The notes beneath the pieces were generated by a model. The model searched no databases, was not told the DNA's origin, and was given only the letters and a program-made list of their open reading frames with translations. This document shows, one piece after another, positions 14,812 through 24,291 of a DNA stretch of 64,000 bases. Origin of the DNA: a gamma proteobacterium NOR5-3 (lineage in GTDB: Bacteria > Pseudomonadota > Gammaproteobacteria > Pseudomonadales > Halieaceae); contig DS999407.1 of NCBI GenBank assembly GCA_000158155.1, positions 67,919 through 131,918 of the forward strand, written 5' to 3'. The stretch's first letter is position 1, and each line of letters starts with the position of its first letter. A program made the position numbers and the translations under genes.

Positions 14812-17619
14812 TTGCGAGCATCGGGCACCACTGCAGCGATAGTGTCACCAGCAAGTGCCGGTGCAGTGCCTGACGCCGCGCAGCGCGGGCCAAGTCGTGA
14901 TTCGACCAGCCCGCTGATCCGCACCAAGCTCCATAAACCGCCGCTGCCGTCGGACTACGTTTGCCGCGACCGACTGCTTGATAAGATGGACAAGGCGATG
15001 GACGTGCCGCTGACACTCGTATCGGCGGGTGCCGGCACCGGTAAGAGCGTGATGGTCGCTGCGTGGCTCGAAGACCGAGGCCACCCTGGCGCATGGCTGT
15101 CGCTCGATGACTCCGACGGCGATCTGCGGCGCTTTCTGCGCTACCTTGTCGCGGGCCTGGAGTCGCTACATCCCGGTTCGCTCCAAGACACGGCGGCGCT
15201 TTTGGACGCGCCCGAGTTGCCGCCCGTCGCCGTAATTGCTGCTCATTTCACTAACGAACTCGACCGCAGCACGATGCCGCAGGTGCTCGTTCTCGATGAC
15301 TATCACTTGCTTGACCCTAAATCATCGGTACATGAACTGATTCGTGGTTATCTGAAACATCCCCCACAGAGCTGGCACCTGATTCTGGTCTCCCGTAAAG
15401 ATCCGCCGCTAGCGCTTGGCAGCCTGCGCGGCGCCGGCAAAATCAACGAGATTCGCCAGCAAGATTTGCCATTCAGCATTGCGGAGACTGCGGGGCTGCT
15501 GTCAGGCTCGGTGCCATCGGGACTGGGCGAAAAGCAGATCGAAGCGATTCAGTTAAGGGTCGAAGGCTGGGCTGCAGGACTGCGGCTGGTCGGCCTGGCC
15601 TGTCGCCAGGCCCCCGATATTGACAGGTTCATCGCTCAGCTTGGGGGCAATCTCCCCGACACAACGGCGTATCTGATGGACGAGGTATTGACCACCCTTC
15701 CGGCCGCTTTTTCGGGGTACCTGATCAAGACTGCGGTGCTGGATCGATTCTGTCCGGCGCTCCTTGACGCTATCCACCCGGACGCCGAGCCGGCAACGAC
15801 CGAAATGGACGGCACCCGATTTGTCGAGCTTCTGAACCACTCAAATCTTTTCGTTGTGCCGCTGGATGCGAACTGCGAGTGGTTCCGCTATCACCACGTG
15901 TTCCAGCAGTTGTTGCTGGACCAGCTCAAGCAGGTATGTTCGCCAAACGAGATTCACGCTCTGCACAGCAACGCAAGCACGTGGTTCGAGCAACAGGGCT
16001 GTATTGATGAGGCGATCAAACATGCGGTGGCCACCGACGTTCAGGCCGCCGCCGATATTGTCGAGCGCCACCGCAACGAGCCGCTTCGTAACGATCGTTG
16101 GTCGGAGTTGCAGGAATGGCTTGATATGCTGCCAGCCAGCATCAAGATGTCCCGGCCCTCACTGCTGCTTTGCCACGGGTGGCTTGCTTCCTTCCGTCTC
16201 GAAATCGACGTAATGGCTGTGATCTTGCAAACCCTCGATGGCCTGGAAGTTGATCTGGCGAATCCGATCCTCGTAGCGGAGAAAAACTTCTTCAGCAGCG
16301 TAGTCGCCTATTGGGAAGGTCGTTTCGCAGAAAGTCTGCGCTTTAGCGAAGCAGCCATCGCCGTCAACCCTGGTGCGGCGGATATGGCTGCCGGAGAATC
16401 GCATCTCTACCGGGCGCTGTCGCTGCAGGTCACCGGCCATACGCGGCAGGCGTTAAGCCAATTGCGGGCGGAACTCAACATCGCCCCAAAGGGCTCCGAG
16501 CCGTATCAAACCCGCCTTGTCGCCGCACTGTCTTTCGTACACTTGCTCAATGGCGATCTCGAACTCGCGCATGAACATGGACGACAGACTGTAACGGTCG
16601 CCATCCGCAACAAGTTACCGCATCCCAAATTGTGGGGCGAGTTTATTTGTGGCGTTGCATCATTTTGCGCCGGCCGATTCCGCCAGACATCCGACATCCT
16701 CAGTCACTGTACGGATAGCGCCTACATCTTCGATATCAGAGCCGCTTGTGATGCTTACGTCGGGGTCGCTTTGTGCCACCAGTTCAACGGTGATAACGCA
16801 TCCGCAGAAAAATTGATGGCAGAGGGAATTGCCTACGCGGAAGACGTGAAAGGCCCGGAGGCCATTGCTGTCGTCGCATCAGCACAGGCTCGGCTGCAGC
16901 TTCTGCAGGGCAACGCCAAGGCAGCTCTGCGTTGGGCGCGTAGAGAAAGTGATGAAGCCAACCCGGTCGAAATGTTGTTCTGGATTGAGGTGCCAAAAAT
17001 CAACAAGTACCGCGTACTGATTACAGCCGGAACGAAAACAGAATGCGAAAAAAGCCTTGGAGATGTTGTCCAACTTCGGACTCAACTCCAAGCACTCCAC
17101 ATGAAAAACCATATTATCCCAGTTGCAGTCCTGCAGGCTCTGGGTCTCGCGAAACTTGGCCGGGAGAACGAAGCGCGTACGGTGCTGATCGAATGCCTGG
17201 AACTCGGGGGAGAGGCTGAATGGATGCAACCGTTTGTAGAAGCCGGTGAACCGCTGATTGGTATGCTCGAAGGCATCTCAAAAACTGGACATCATCGCGA
17301 ATTCATCCAATCCGTGCTGAGCGCATATGACCAGTACGTCGCAGCTGCCAGTCGTGGCAAGGGCACCGGTGTTGCAACGCCACATGTACCCGATCATGTC
17401 GGGCTGACCGACCTGACCAATCGGGAGCTGGACATCCTTGAACTGCTCGCCCAGCGGCTGCAAAACAAGCAAATCGGGGCTCGTCTGAACATCTCCACGC
17501 ACACGGTCAAGGATCACCTGAAGCACGTCTATCAGAAGCTCGAGGTCAGCAACCGGCGTGATGCGATTGCCAAAGCGACGCGTACAGGACTGCTGAAAGA
17601 CAGCCGGCCTAATAGTTGA
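14812..17619 (+). CDS. MalT-like LuxR-family ATP-dependent regulator (paralogue 1)
   Basis: A 935-aa STAND-type transcription factor. Walker A is AGAGTGKS (residues 72-79) and Walker B VLVLDD (158-163). A winged-helix and helical region follows, then a long TPR-like sensor (about 400-830) and a LuxR HTH at about 865-930 (LTNRELDILELLAQRL, NISTHTVKDHLKHVYQKL). GAGGA is eight bases before the TTG start at 14812; no better ATG is in frame nearby. It should activate genes on ligand and ATP binding, as MalT does. The next gene is a tandem copy that starts at or within nine bases of its stop. The ligand is unknown. Confidence 0.9.
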   Translation: MRASGTTAAIVSPASAGAVPDAAQRGPSRDSTSPLIRTKLHKPPLPSDYVCRDRLLDKMDKAMDVPLTLVSAGAGTGKSVMVAAWLEDRGHPGAWLSLDDSDGDLRRFLRYLVAGLESLHPGSLQDTAALLDAPELPPVAVIAAHFTNELDRSTMPQVLVLDDYHLLDPKSSVHELIRGYLKHPPQSWHLILVSRKDPPLALGSLRGAGKINEIRQQDLPFSIAETAGLLSGSVPSGLGEKQIEAIQLRVEGWAAGLRLVGLACRQAPDIDRFIAQLGGNLPDTTAYLMDEVLTTLPAAFSGYLIKTAVLDRFCPALLDAIHPDAEPATTEMDGTRFVELLNHSNLFVVPLDANCEWFRYHHVFQQLLLDQLKQVCSPNEIHALHSNASTWFEQQGCIDEAIKHAVATDVQAAADIVERHRNEPLRNDRWSELQEWLDMLPASIKMSRPSLLLCHGWLASFRLEIDVMAVILQTLDGLEVDLANPILVAEKNFFSSVVAYWEGRFAESLRFSEAAIAVNPGAADMAAGESHLYRALSLQVTGHTRQALSQLRAELNIAPKGSEPYQTRLVAALSFVHLLNGDLELAHEHGRQTVTVAIRNKLPHPKLWGEFICGVASFCAGRFRQTSDILSHCTDSAYIFDIRAACDAYVGVALCHQFNGDNASAEKLMAEGIAYAEDVKGPEAIAVVASAQARLQLLQGNAKAALRWARRESDEANPVEMLFWIEVPKINKYRVLITAGTKTECEKSLGDVVQLRTQLQALHMKNHIIPVAVLQALGLAKLGRENEARTVLIECLELGGEAEWMQPFVEAGEPLIGMLEGISKTGHHREFIQSVLSAYDQYVAAASRGKGTGVATPHVPDHVGLTDLTNRELDILELLAQRLQNKQIGARLNISTHTVKDHLKHVYQKLEVSNRRDAIAKATRTGLLKDSRPNS
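15115..16032 (+). repeat. Near-identical 918-bp block, copy 1
   Basis: Matches 17931-18848 with about four differences by eye. It encodes most of the ATPase and winged-helix part of the first regulator. Identity drops abruptly at both ends. Confidence 0.92.
17391..17614 (+). repeat. Near-identical HTH block, copy 1
   Basis: Matches 20204-20427 with only scattered differences and encodes the DNA-binding HTH. The ~1.35 kb between this block and the ATPase block is much less similar between the two genes. Confidence 0.9.
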
Positions 17620-17627
17620 AAATTAAC

Positions 17628-20432
17628 ATGAGCGAATCCAGCACATCTTCAGCGCACGTCCCGTCAGCGAGCGCCGCCATCATGCCTGACGCGGCGCGGC
17701 GCGGCCCAGATCATGAATTGTCCCAGCCGCTGATCCGCACCAAGCTCCATCGACCGCCGCTGCCGTCGGACTACGTTCGCCGAGACCGGCTGCTTGATCA
17801 GATGGACAAGGCGATGGCTGCGCCGCTGACACTCGTATCGGCGGGTGCCGGCACCGGCAAGAGCGTGATGGTCGCTGCGTGGCTCGAAGACCGAGGCCAC
17901 CCTTGTACATGGCTGTCGCTCGATGGCGTAGACGGCGATCTGCGGCGCTTTCTGCGCTACCTTGTCGCGGGCATGGAGTCGCTACATCCCGGTTCGCTCC
18001 AAGACACGGCGGCGCTTTTGGACGCGCCCGAGTTGCCGCCCGTCGCCGTAATTGCCGCTCATTTCACTAACGAACTCGACCGCAGCACGACGCCGCAGGT
18101 GCTCGTTCTCGATGACTATCACTTGCTTGACCCTAAATCATCGGTACATGAACTGATTCGTGGTTATCTGAAACATCCCCCACAGAGCTGGCACCTGATT
18201 CTGGTCTCCCGTAAAGATCCGCCGCTAGCGCTTGGCAGCCTGCGCGGCGCCGGCAAAATCAACGAGATTCGCCAGCAAGATTTGCCATTCAGCATTGCGG
18301 AGACTGCGGGGCTGCTGTCAGGCTCGGTGCCATCGGGACTGGGCGAAAAGCAGATCGAAGCGATTCAGTTAAGGGTCGAAGGCTGGGCTGCAGGACTGCG
18401 GCTGGTCGGCCTGGCCTGTCGCCAGGCCCCCGATATTGACAGGTTCATCGCTCAGCTTGGGGGCAATCTCCCCGACACGACGGCGTATCTGATGGACGAG
18501 GTATTGACCACCCTTCCGGCCGCTTTTTCGGGGTACCTGATCAAGACTGCGGTGCTGGATCGATTCTGTCCGGCGCTCCTTGACGCTATCCACCCGGACG
18601 CCGAGCCGGCAACGACCGAAATGGACGGCACCCGATTTGTCGAGCTTCTGAACCACTCAAATCTTTTCGTTGTGCCGCTGGATGCGAACTGCGAGTGGTT
18701 CCGCTATCACCACGTGTTCCAGCAGTTGTTGCTGGACCAGCTCAAGCAGGTATGTTCGCCAAACGAGATTCACGCTCTGCACAGCAACGCAAGCACGTGG
18801 TTCGAGCAACAGGGCTGTATTGATGAGGCGATCAAACATGCGGTGGCCGCCGATGACCAGGCCGCCGCCGCCGATATTATCGAGCGCCACCGCAACGAAC
18901 CACTAAGCACGGATCGCTGGTGGGTGCTGCAGGACTGGCTGGACATGCTCGGTACTGGCGTCAAACAGATGCGACCAGCCCTTCTTATGAGCCACGGCTG
19001 GCTCGCCTTCTTTCGCCTGCAGCTCGACGTGCTGTCGCTCATCGTCCAGCAATTTGATTCGCTGGCAGACCCGGGCGAAGAGCCGATATGGCGTGCAGAG
19101 AGGAACTTCTTCGCGGCGGTGCTCGCCTATTGGGCTGGCAATGGCGCCGAGTGCCAACGTTGCTGTGAGGCCGCGCTCGCTGCCAGCCCGACGGGTTCGC
19201 GGATGGTCGTCGGCCAAGCGCGTATCTATCGGGCGCTTGCTCAACACATGAATGGCGACACACAGCTCGCTCTTCGACTATTAGAGTCCGATATCAAGGG
19301 CGCTGAAAAAAACTCCGCGCTGTTCGTCAGCCGCCTAATCGTTGCAATTGCCTTTATACATTTGCTAGATGGCGATCTGGAACAGGCTTATGACGACGCC
19401 TGCCAATTGGGCGCGTACGCTGTTCGCGCTGACTTGCCATACGCCAGGTTCTGGGCCGAAATCCTCAGCGGGATTTCGTCATTTTACGCCGCCCGATTTG
19501 ACCGGGCGAAAGAGCATTTCGCCTTCTGTACGGAGAATCCTTACGGTTTCGAAACAAGGGCTGCGGCTGATGCGTTCGTTGGACTCGCACTCTGCGAGCA
19601 GTTCACAGGAAACCCGCAGCAAGCGGCGGCCACGTTGCAGGAAGCAGCCGCCATTATCGGTGAATTTCAGGATGCAGAGAGTCTCGGCGTAATAGAATCC
19701 GGCCGGGCCCGACTGCAGCTCCTCCAAGGCGACGCCAAGACAGCTTTGCGCTGGGCGCGCATAGCCAGCATCGAACCCTACGCACCCGGAATGTTTATGT
19801 GGCTCGAAGTTCCAGAGATCACCCAGCGCCGGATGTTGATAGCGGCTGGAACTACCGCTGAGCGCGAAAAGAGTCTCGACGATCTCGTCGAGATTCGATC
19901 TCAGCTAAGAGCATGCAACACAGTCAATCATCTCATTCAGGTTGCCGTGTTGCAGTCGCTGGCACTCAAACGACTGGGCCGCTCGACCGAAGCCCAGAGC
20001 ACTCTGCTGGAATGCCTAGCGCTTGCCCAGCCGGGTGAGTGGATCCAGCCTTTCGTAGAAGCCGGTGAACCGCTATTAGGCGAGCTGGCGACGTCCGCCG
20101 AAGCGGGTCATAGCCGCGATTTCATCCGTTGTGTACTGACTGCTTATGACAGTTGTGCGACGACATCTAAGCATAACAAGGGCACCAGTGCGCCACATAT
20201 TCCCGATCATGTCGGGCTTACCGATCTGACCAACCGGGAGCTGGACATCCTTGAACTGCTCGCCCAACGCCTGCAAAACAAGCAAATCGGGGCTCGTCTG
20301 AACATCTCCACGCACACGGTAAAGGATCACCTCAAGCACGTCTATCAGAAGCTCGAGGTCAGCAACCGGCGTGATGCGATTGCCAAAGCGATGCGTGTAG
20401 GGCTGCTGAAAGACAGCCGGCCTAATACCTAA
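17628..20432 (+). CDS. MalT-like LuxR-family ATP-dependent regulator (paralogue 2)
   Basis: A 934-aa paralogue of the preceding gene. The ATG at 17628 is nine bases after the upstream stop; an in-frame TTG at 17616 would overlap it. Walker A AGAGTGKS, Walker B VLVLDD and the C-terminal HTH are the same as in paralogue 1. The TPR-like sensor region (about 400-830) is diverged throughout, with only scattered shared positions. The two proteins should therefore see the same operator but different ligands or partners, and could form mixed oligomers. Its stop overlaps by three bases the stop of the convergent TonB receptor. Confidence 0.9.
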   Translation: MSESSTSSAHVPSASAAIMPDAARRGPDHELSQPLIRTKLHRPPLPSDYVRRDRLLDQMDKAMAAPLTLVSAGAGTGKSVMVAAWLEDRGHPCTWLSLDGVDGDLRRFLRYLVAGMESLHPGSLQDTAALLDAPELPPVAVIAAHFTNELDRSTTPQVLVLDDYHLLDPKSSVHELIRGYLKHPPQSWHLILVSRKDPPLALGSLRGAGKINEIRQQDLPFSIAETAGLLSGSVPSGLGEKQIEAIQLRVEGWAAGLRLVGLACRQAPDIDRFIAQLGGNLPDTTAYLMDEVLTTLPAAFSGYLIKTAVLDRFCPALLDAIHPDAEPATTEMDGTRFVELLNHSNLFVVPLDANCEWFRYHHVFQQLLLDQLKQVCSPNEIHALHSNASTWFEQQGCIDEAIKHAVAADDQAAAADIIERHRNEPLSTDRWWVLQDWLDMLGTGVKQMRPALLMSHGWLAFFRLQLDVLSLIVQQFDSLADPGEEPIWRAERNFFAAVLAYWAGNGAECQRCCEAALAASPTGSRMVVGQARIYRALAQHMNGDTQLALRLLESDIKGAEKNSALFVSRLIVAIAFIHLLDGDLEQAYDDACQLGAYAVRADLPYARFWAEILSGISSFYAARFDRAKEHFAFCTENPYGFETRAAADAFVGLALCEQFTGNPQQAAATLQEAAAIIGEFQDAESLGVIESGRARLQLLQGDAKTALRWARIASIEPYAPGMFMWLEVPEITQRRMLIAAGTTAEREKSLDDLVEIRSQLRACNTVNHLIQVAVLQSLALKRLGRSTEAQSTLLECLALAQPGEWIQPFVEAGEPLLGELATSAEAGHSRDFIRCVLTAYDSCATTSKHNKGTSAPHIPDHVGLTDLTNRELDILELLAQRLQNKQIGARLNISTHTVKDHLKHVYQKLEVSNRRDAIAKAMRVGLLKDSRPNT
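17931..18848 (+). repeat. Near-identical 918-bp block, copy 2
   Basis: Second copy of the block at 15115-16032, with a constant offset of 2816 bases throughout, so no indels are visible. Confidence 0.92.
20204..20427 (+). repeat. Near-identical HTH block, copy 2
   Basis: Second copy of the block at 17391-17614, offset 2813 bases. Confidence 0.9.
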
Positions 20433-22666
20433 TAGTTGAAAGCAAACTCGACTGATATCCAGCGCGGCCGGCCATAAAGCGCTCCTGCCCAACTGGTGCC
20501 TGCTGGAAGCACCGAATAGAGATTCTCCTCATCGGTGAGATTGCGTCCGACCAACGACGCGGCCCATTTCCCATCGTGATGTTCGTAGCTAATCCGAGCG
20601 TTCAGCGCATGCTGACTACCGACACGACCTGCTGGATTATTGACAGAGTCGGTATAAAAACCACCGGCCCAAGTGAAGTCCGCTTGGGCGACAATGGTGT
20701 TGTCGCCGCCAATTTGCCAGCCCTTTCTAAGCAGTCCATTCACCGACCAATCGGGCGCCAACGGCAGCTCGCCACCTTGCTTTATTTTGGAATCCAGATA
20801 CCCCGCCCCAAGCGACAGCTCGAAGGCGCCCGGTAGACTCGCCTGCATCTCGAGCTCCAGGCCGGTCGCGCTGGCGTCAATATTGGCAATCGTTGCCGCG
20901 ATATCTTCGAATATGAAGGCTTGGTAATCGTCGTAGTCGTAGTGGAAAAGACTGCCGTTAATCGCCATACGTCCGCCGCGCAACGTTGACTTAAATCCCA
21001 ATTCATAGTTTGTCAGCACCTCTCCTTTGAACGGGCTGACGATTCCTCCGGTAAATGGTGCGTTGAACCCGGCACCTTTAGTTCCCCGAGATATACCGAA
21101 GTAGCCAAGTACATGCTCGCGCGGTGTCCAGTCAAACTGCGCTTTTGCCGACCAATCATCATCGTCATCAGTCGCTGCGTAGTTAGTTGCGCCCCAAAAC
21201 TGACTGGCCGGGTCGAGCTCGAGGCCGCCAAGGTCTTCGAGCGAATCAAAACGATAGTCAAGGTCGTCGTTCGAATACCGAAGGCCGAGCGTTGCAGAGA
21301 GGGTTTCGCTGAGGCCTAACTCTGTCTGCGCGAACACAGCCGAGGTCCGGGTCTTCAGGCGCCAGTCACTGCTGATCGTGAGCACATCATCGCCGTAGCC
21401 CGCAAGAATATCGCCAGGCGCCGTTAGCCCCAATCCTGCGGCAAAATCGTCAAGGAAAGGCGTAAAACTCATGAACGCTGTATTTAAATCAACATTCCGG
21501 TCCATGAAGAATGCACCCAGCAGCCAGTGCGCATCACCTTTGATACCTTGCAGGTTAAATTCCTGCGACCATTGGTCGTTGTCCTGGAACGTATCCAGAA
21601 GCAGACCATCTCGCGGCGAAAGATCGGTGTCCTCGCGAGAAGGAGCGGTGAAATTCAGGAAATTCGTAACCGACGTTAGCGAGAAGGACTCGTGCTCATA
21701 GCTGATTTTTGCCGTGAGACTCGTTGTCTCGGCTTCAAAGAAACCGGCCGTACCTGTGTTCGCGGTATACGCGCCAGCTGGCCCCTGAAAACCCACGGCA
21801 TCGTTGCCGGGTCCGGTCCCCCAAAAATCAACATCCGCAGGAATCAGGAATTGGCGGCCTTCATCGTCGAAGCCCACCGAGCGATGAATAAAGCCAAAAG
21901 GCAAATCGCTTCTGAAATGACTGGCTGAGAGAAGAATATCGGTTCGATCTGACGGCTCAATCAGCAACGCACCCCGAACGCCAAACTCTTTGCGACCACG
22001 AAAGTCGCCGCCCGGACCCAGATTGCTTACAAAATCATCGTGACCGTAGCTGACCGCCGCCAGACGCCCCGACACCCTGCTGCTCAGTGCCCCCCCCACC
22101 GCGCCTTCGACGCGCAACAATCCCCGCTCGCCAATTTCTGCCGACAGCGACGCATCAAATTCAGTGCCTGGCTTCTTGCTTATGTAGTGAATCAAACCAC
22201 CCGTAGCATTGCGACCAAACAATATACCTTGCGGACCGCGCAAGACCTCAACGCGCTCGAGATCAAACAGCTGGAACTGCTGAGCCGAATTGAAACTCAG
22301 GTATGCCCCATCAACGTAAACGGCAACCGGCGATTCCTGGTGCAGGCTGAAGTCATTTTGCGAGACGCCACGGATATTCAGGATGTTGGCCACGCCTTCG
22401 CCCCCGTCGCCAAAATTGACGTTCGGCGTTTGCGCCACGATATCGATGCTGTTGACGAAGCCGAATGCGTTGATTTCATCCGCACGGAATGCAGTGATCG
22501 AAATGCCGGTTTCCTGCAGATTCTGCTCACGTTTCTGGGCTACAACGGTTACCTCCTCGATTAGCCCGGGATCCGGATATTCAAGCGGGTAAACGCTCGC
22601 CGATGCTGATATCAGCCACGCGAGCAGACACACGTTTATTTGAGAAGCTGGGGGAACACTTTTCAT
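20429..22666 (-). CDS. TonB-dependent outer-membrane receptor
   Basis: A 745-aa receptor. A signal peptide is followed by a TonB-box-like segment (EEVTVVAQKR), a plug domain (about 45-165: RGVSQNDFS, VYVDGAYLS, LERVEVLRGPQGILFGRNATGG) and a 22-strand barrel ending in a C-terminal aromatic (FAFNY). The plug and barrel resemble the broad family of receptors of unknown substrate often found with hydrophobic-compound catabolism in marine proteobacteria; no siderophore-specific neighbour is present. It is divergent from an AraC gene across a C-tract-rich promoter region and convergent with the second LuxR gene. Confidence 0.92.
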   Translation of the reverse strand: MKSVPPASQINVCLLAWLISASASVYPLEYPDPGLIEEVTVVAQKREQNLQETGISITAFRADEINAFGFVNSIDIVAQTPNVNFGDGGEGVANILNIRGVSQNDFSLHQESPVAVYVDGAYLSFNSAQQFQLFDLERVEVLRGPQGILFGRNATGGLIHYISKKPGTEFDASLSAEIGERGLLRVEGAVGGALSSRVSGRLAAVSYGHDDFVSNLGPGGDFRGRKEFGVRGALLIEPSDRTDILLSASHFRSDLPFGFIHRSVGFDDEGRQFLIPADVDFWGTGPGNDAVGFQGPAGAYTANTGTAGFFEAETTSLTAKISYEHESFSLTSVTNFLNFTAPSREDTDLSPRDGLLLDTFQDNDQWSQEFNLQGIKGDAHWLLGAFFMDRNVDLNTAFMSFTPFLDDFAAGLGLTAPGDILAGYGDDVLTISSDWRLKTRTSAVFAQTELGLSETLSATLGLRYSNDDLDYRFDSLEDLGGLELDPASQFWGATNYAATDDDDDWSAKAQFDWTPREHVLGYFGISRGTKGAGFNAPFTGGIVSPFKGEVLTNYELGFKSTLRGGRMAINGSLFHYDYDDYQAFIFEDIAATIANIDASATGLELEMQASLPGAFELSLGAGYLDSKIKQGGELPLAPDWSVNGLLRKGWQIGGDNTIVAQADFTWAGGFYTDSVNNPAGRVGSQHALNARISYEHHDGKWAASLVGRNLTDEENLYSVLPAGTSWAGALYGRPRWISVEFAFNY

Positions 22667-22750
22667 GATCGATTCTCTTTAATTGACGCGAATCTAAGGT
22701 ATAAATCCGGTCTGGCCGGCCCAAACGACCATCTCTTGATCTATATCAAT

Positions 22751-22775
22751 CCCTCCCCCCCCATAACCCCCCCCC
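22751..22775 (+). repeat. Poly-C tracts in a divergent promoter region
   Basis: Runs of eight (22755-22762) and nine (22767-22775) C residues separated by ATAA, between the TonB receptor and AraC genes. Such runs are prone to slippage and could alter promoter spacing. Confidence 0.85.
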
Positions 22776-22854
22776 TTTTCCCCTACGCCGGGGGAATCCA
22801 AGGCGAACAGCCTATCGCACACTGTCGCTGCAGGTTAGACATAAGGGAAAAGCA

Positions 22855-23871
22855 GTGGAAAACATCGCAGTCGCGCGTATTGCGCATATTACACCGTTCA
22901 TGGACGTCCTCGAGCATATTGGCAGCCCTGTCTATAGAGATCTGGATCGCTGGTCACTGCCGAAGGTAATGGCTCAGCATCCGGACCGCTACATACCCGC
23001 AGCGCCGGTCATCGCCTGCTTTCGCTCGATTGCGCGGCGCGAGGGTATTGAAGACCTCGGGTTTCATGCCTCCACACATTGGTCACTGTCCAACCTCAAT
23101 GCCGACGTGCTAGCCCAGATACGGTGCTGGCCGACGCTTTATTCGCGACTGCAACAATTCGCGCGGCTATGCCGGATCGAAGAACCCGACCTGCGCTTGC
23201 AGTTGCTACCCGAAGGACCCAATGTCCGGGTGACCCTGGAGCTCGACACACCGGTGTTCGATGGCCTGGAGTACTCCAACTGGCTGCAGATCAGGTCTAT
23301 GCTGGATTTGATTCGCGATGCGGCCGGCCGCAATTTTGACCCGCAAGAGATAACAATGCGCGGCGCCTATATCCCATCCAGCGAAGCGCATAACGCCTAC
23401 GCGAAAACGCAGTTGCTCACCGCGCATGAACACACCTCGATCCTTGTACCAAAGACACTGCTGAGTCGCGCCTGCGCAAGCATGTCGACGTCCGCGGCTA
23501 CTGCGCCGAGCGACTCCTGTGACGAGCGACTCGGTACAGTCTGCGACGCAAATCTGGCCGCCAGGCTCAAACTCACTCTGCCAAGCTATCTCGGTGATGG
23601 CTATCCTGCCATCGAGAAAGCCGCGGCTATCGCGCACACCAGCGTCCGTTCGCTACAACGCGAATTGTCCCTGCTGGGCACCAGTTACACGTCGCTGATT
23701 CAGCAGATTCGTTTTGAGGAAGCCGTCAAGCTACTGGACAATCCGGCAGAGAAAATCATCAACATTGCGCTGGAGCTTGGCTACGAAGACGCCTCTCACT
23801 TCGCGCGTGCGTTCAAGCGGGTAGCGGGCACCAGCCCACGTGAGTATCGCAAGCGCCACATTCTGCACTAA
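22855..23871 (+). CDS. AraC-family regulator with Arabinose_bd-type sensor domain
   Basis: A 338-aa regulator starting at GTG. Residues ~20-200 resemble the Arabinose_bd-type ligand domain (PF12625) found in OruR/ArgR-like AraC proteins. The C-terminal double HTH lies at about 240-335 (AHTSVRSLQRELSLLGTSY and IINIALELGYEDASHFARAFKRVAGTSPREYRK). It is divergent from the TonB receptor and is the likely local regulator of it. The inducer is unknown. Confidence 0.88.
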   Translation: MENIAVARIAHITPFMDVLEHIGSPVYRDLDRWSLPKVMAQHPDRYIPAAPVIACFRSIARREGIEDLGFHASTHWSLSNLNADVLAQIRCWPTLYSRLQQFARLCRIEEPDLRLQLLPEGPNVRVTLELDTPVFDGLEYSNWLQIRSMLDLIRDAAGRNFDPQEITMRGAYIPSSEAHNAYAKTQLLTAHEHTSILVPKTLLSRACASMSTSAATAPSDSCDERLGTVCDANLAARLKLTLPSYLGDGYPAIEKAAAIAHTSVRSLQRELSLLGTSYTSLIQQIRFEEAVKLLDNPAEKIINIALELGYEDASHFARAFKRVAGTSPREYRKRHILH

Positions 23872-23935
23872 ACGAAAGCTACGCAGGGTATCGACAAGTT
23901 AGCTTCTTGAGGCCAGAAGAATCTGCGTCCCGGTC

Positions 23936-24289
23936 TCAAGCAACGGCCCGGCTCCATTCAGAGAACGCACTCGTCCTGAGGTCTCGGTAATGCTGAGCCC
24001 GCACCAGATGTCTCCCTGGATCGAACAAGTTACTAACTACAGCATGCACAGTTTTGTAACCATTTTTCATACTGTCACGGGCCGCCACAGCACCGGCATT
24101 GCCGCCACCGATAACAATCACGTCGTACATGCAGTCCGCTGATTTGCAAAGGTCCCTGCCGATTGTTTCGCTGGCTGTGAGGGTGCTACTTGCGCCGACT
24201 GCTGTGCCCGAGGCCAGGGTGGCGGTATTCTTTATGAACTGACGACGCTTTAAGTCATCGGGTCGCGTCTTTGTTTTGTCTTTTGTCAT
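23936..24289 (-). pseudogene. Truncated Tat-type FAD-dependent oxidoreductase
   Basis: A 117-aa product that begins like a complete Tat-exported flavoprotein: RRQFIK twin-arginine motif near residue 15, hydrophobic leader, then the FAD Rossmann motif DVIVIGGGNAGAVAARD (about 55-71). After about residue 80 the sequence no longer resembles the family and stops, so the substrate domain and more than 300 residues are missing. It starts two bases after the stop of the acyl-CoA ligase, so it was once part of that operon. It is most likely a deletion remnant. Confidence 0.7.
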
Positions 24290-24291
24290 TT

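Noticed and set aside
22040-22564. A 174-codon plus-strand frame inside the first TonB receptor
   Set aside because: Antisense shadow of plug-domain coding sequence; no independent support.
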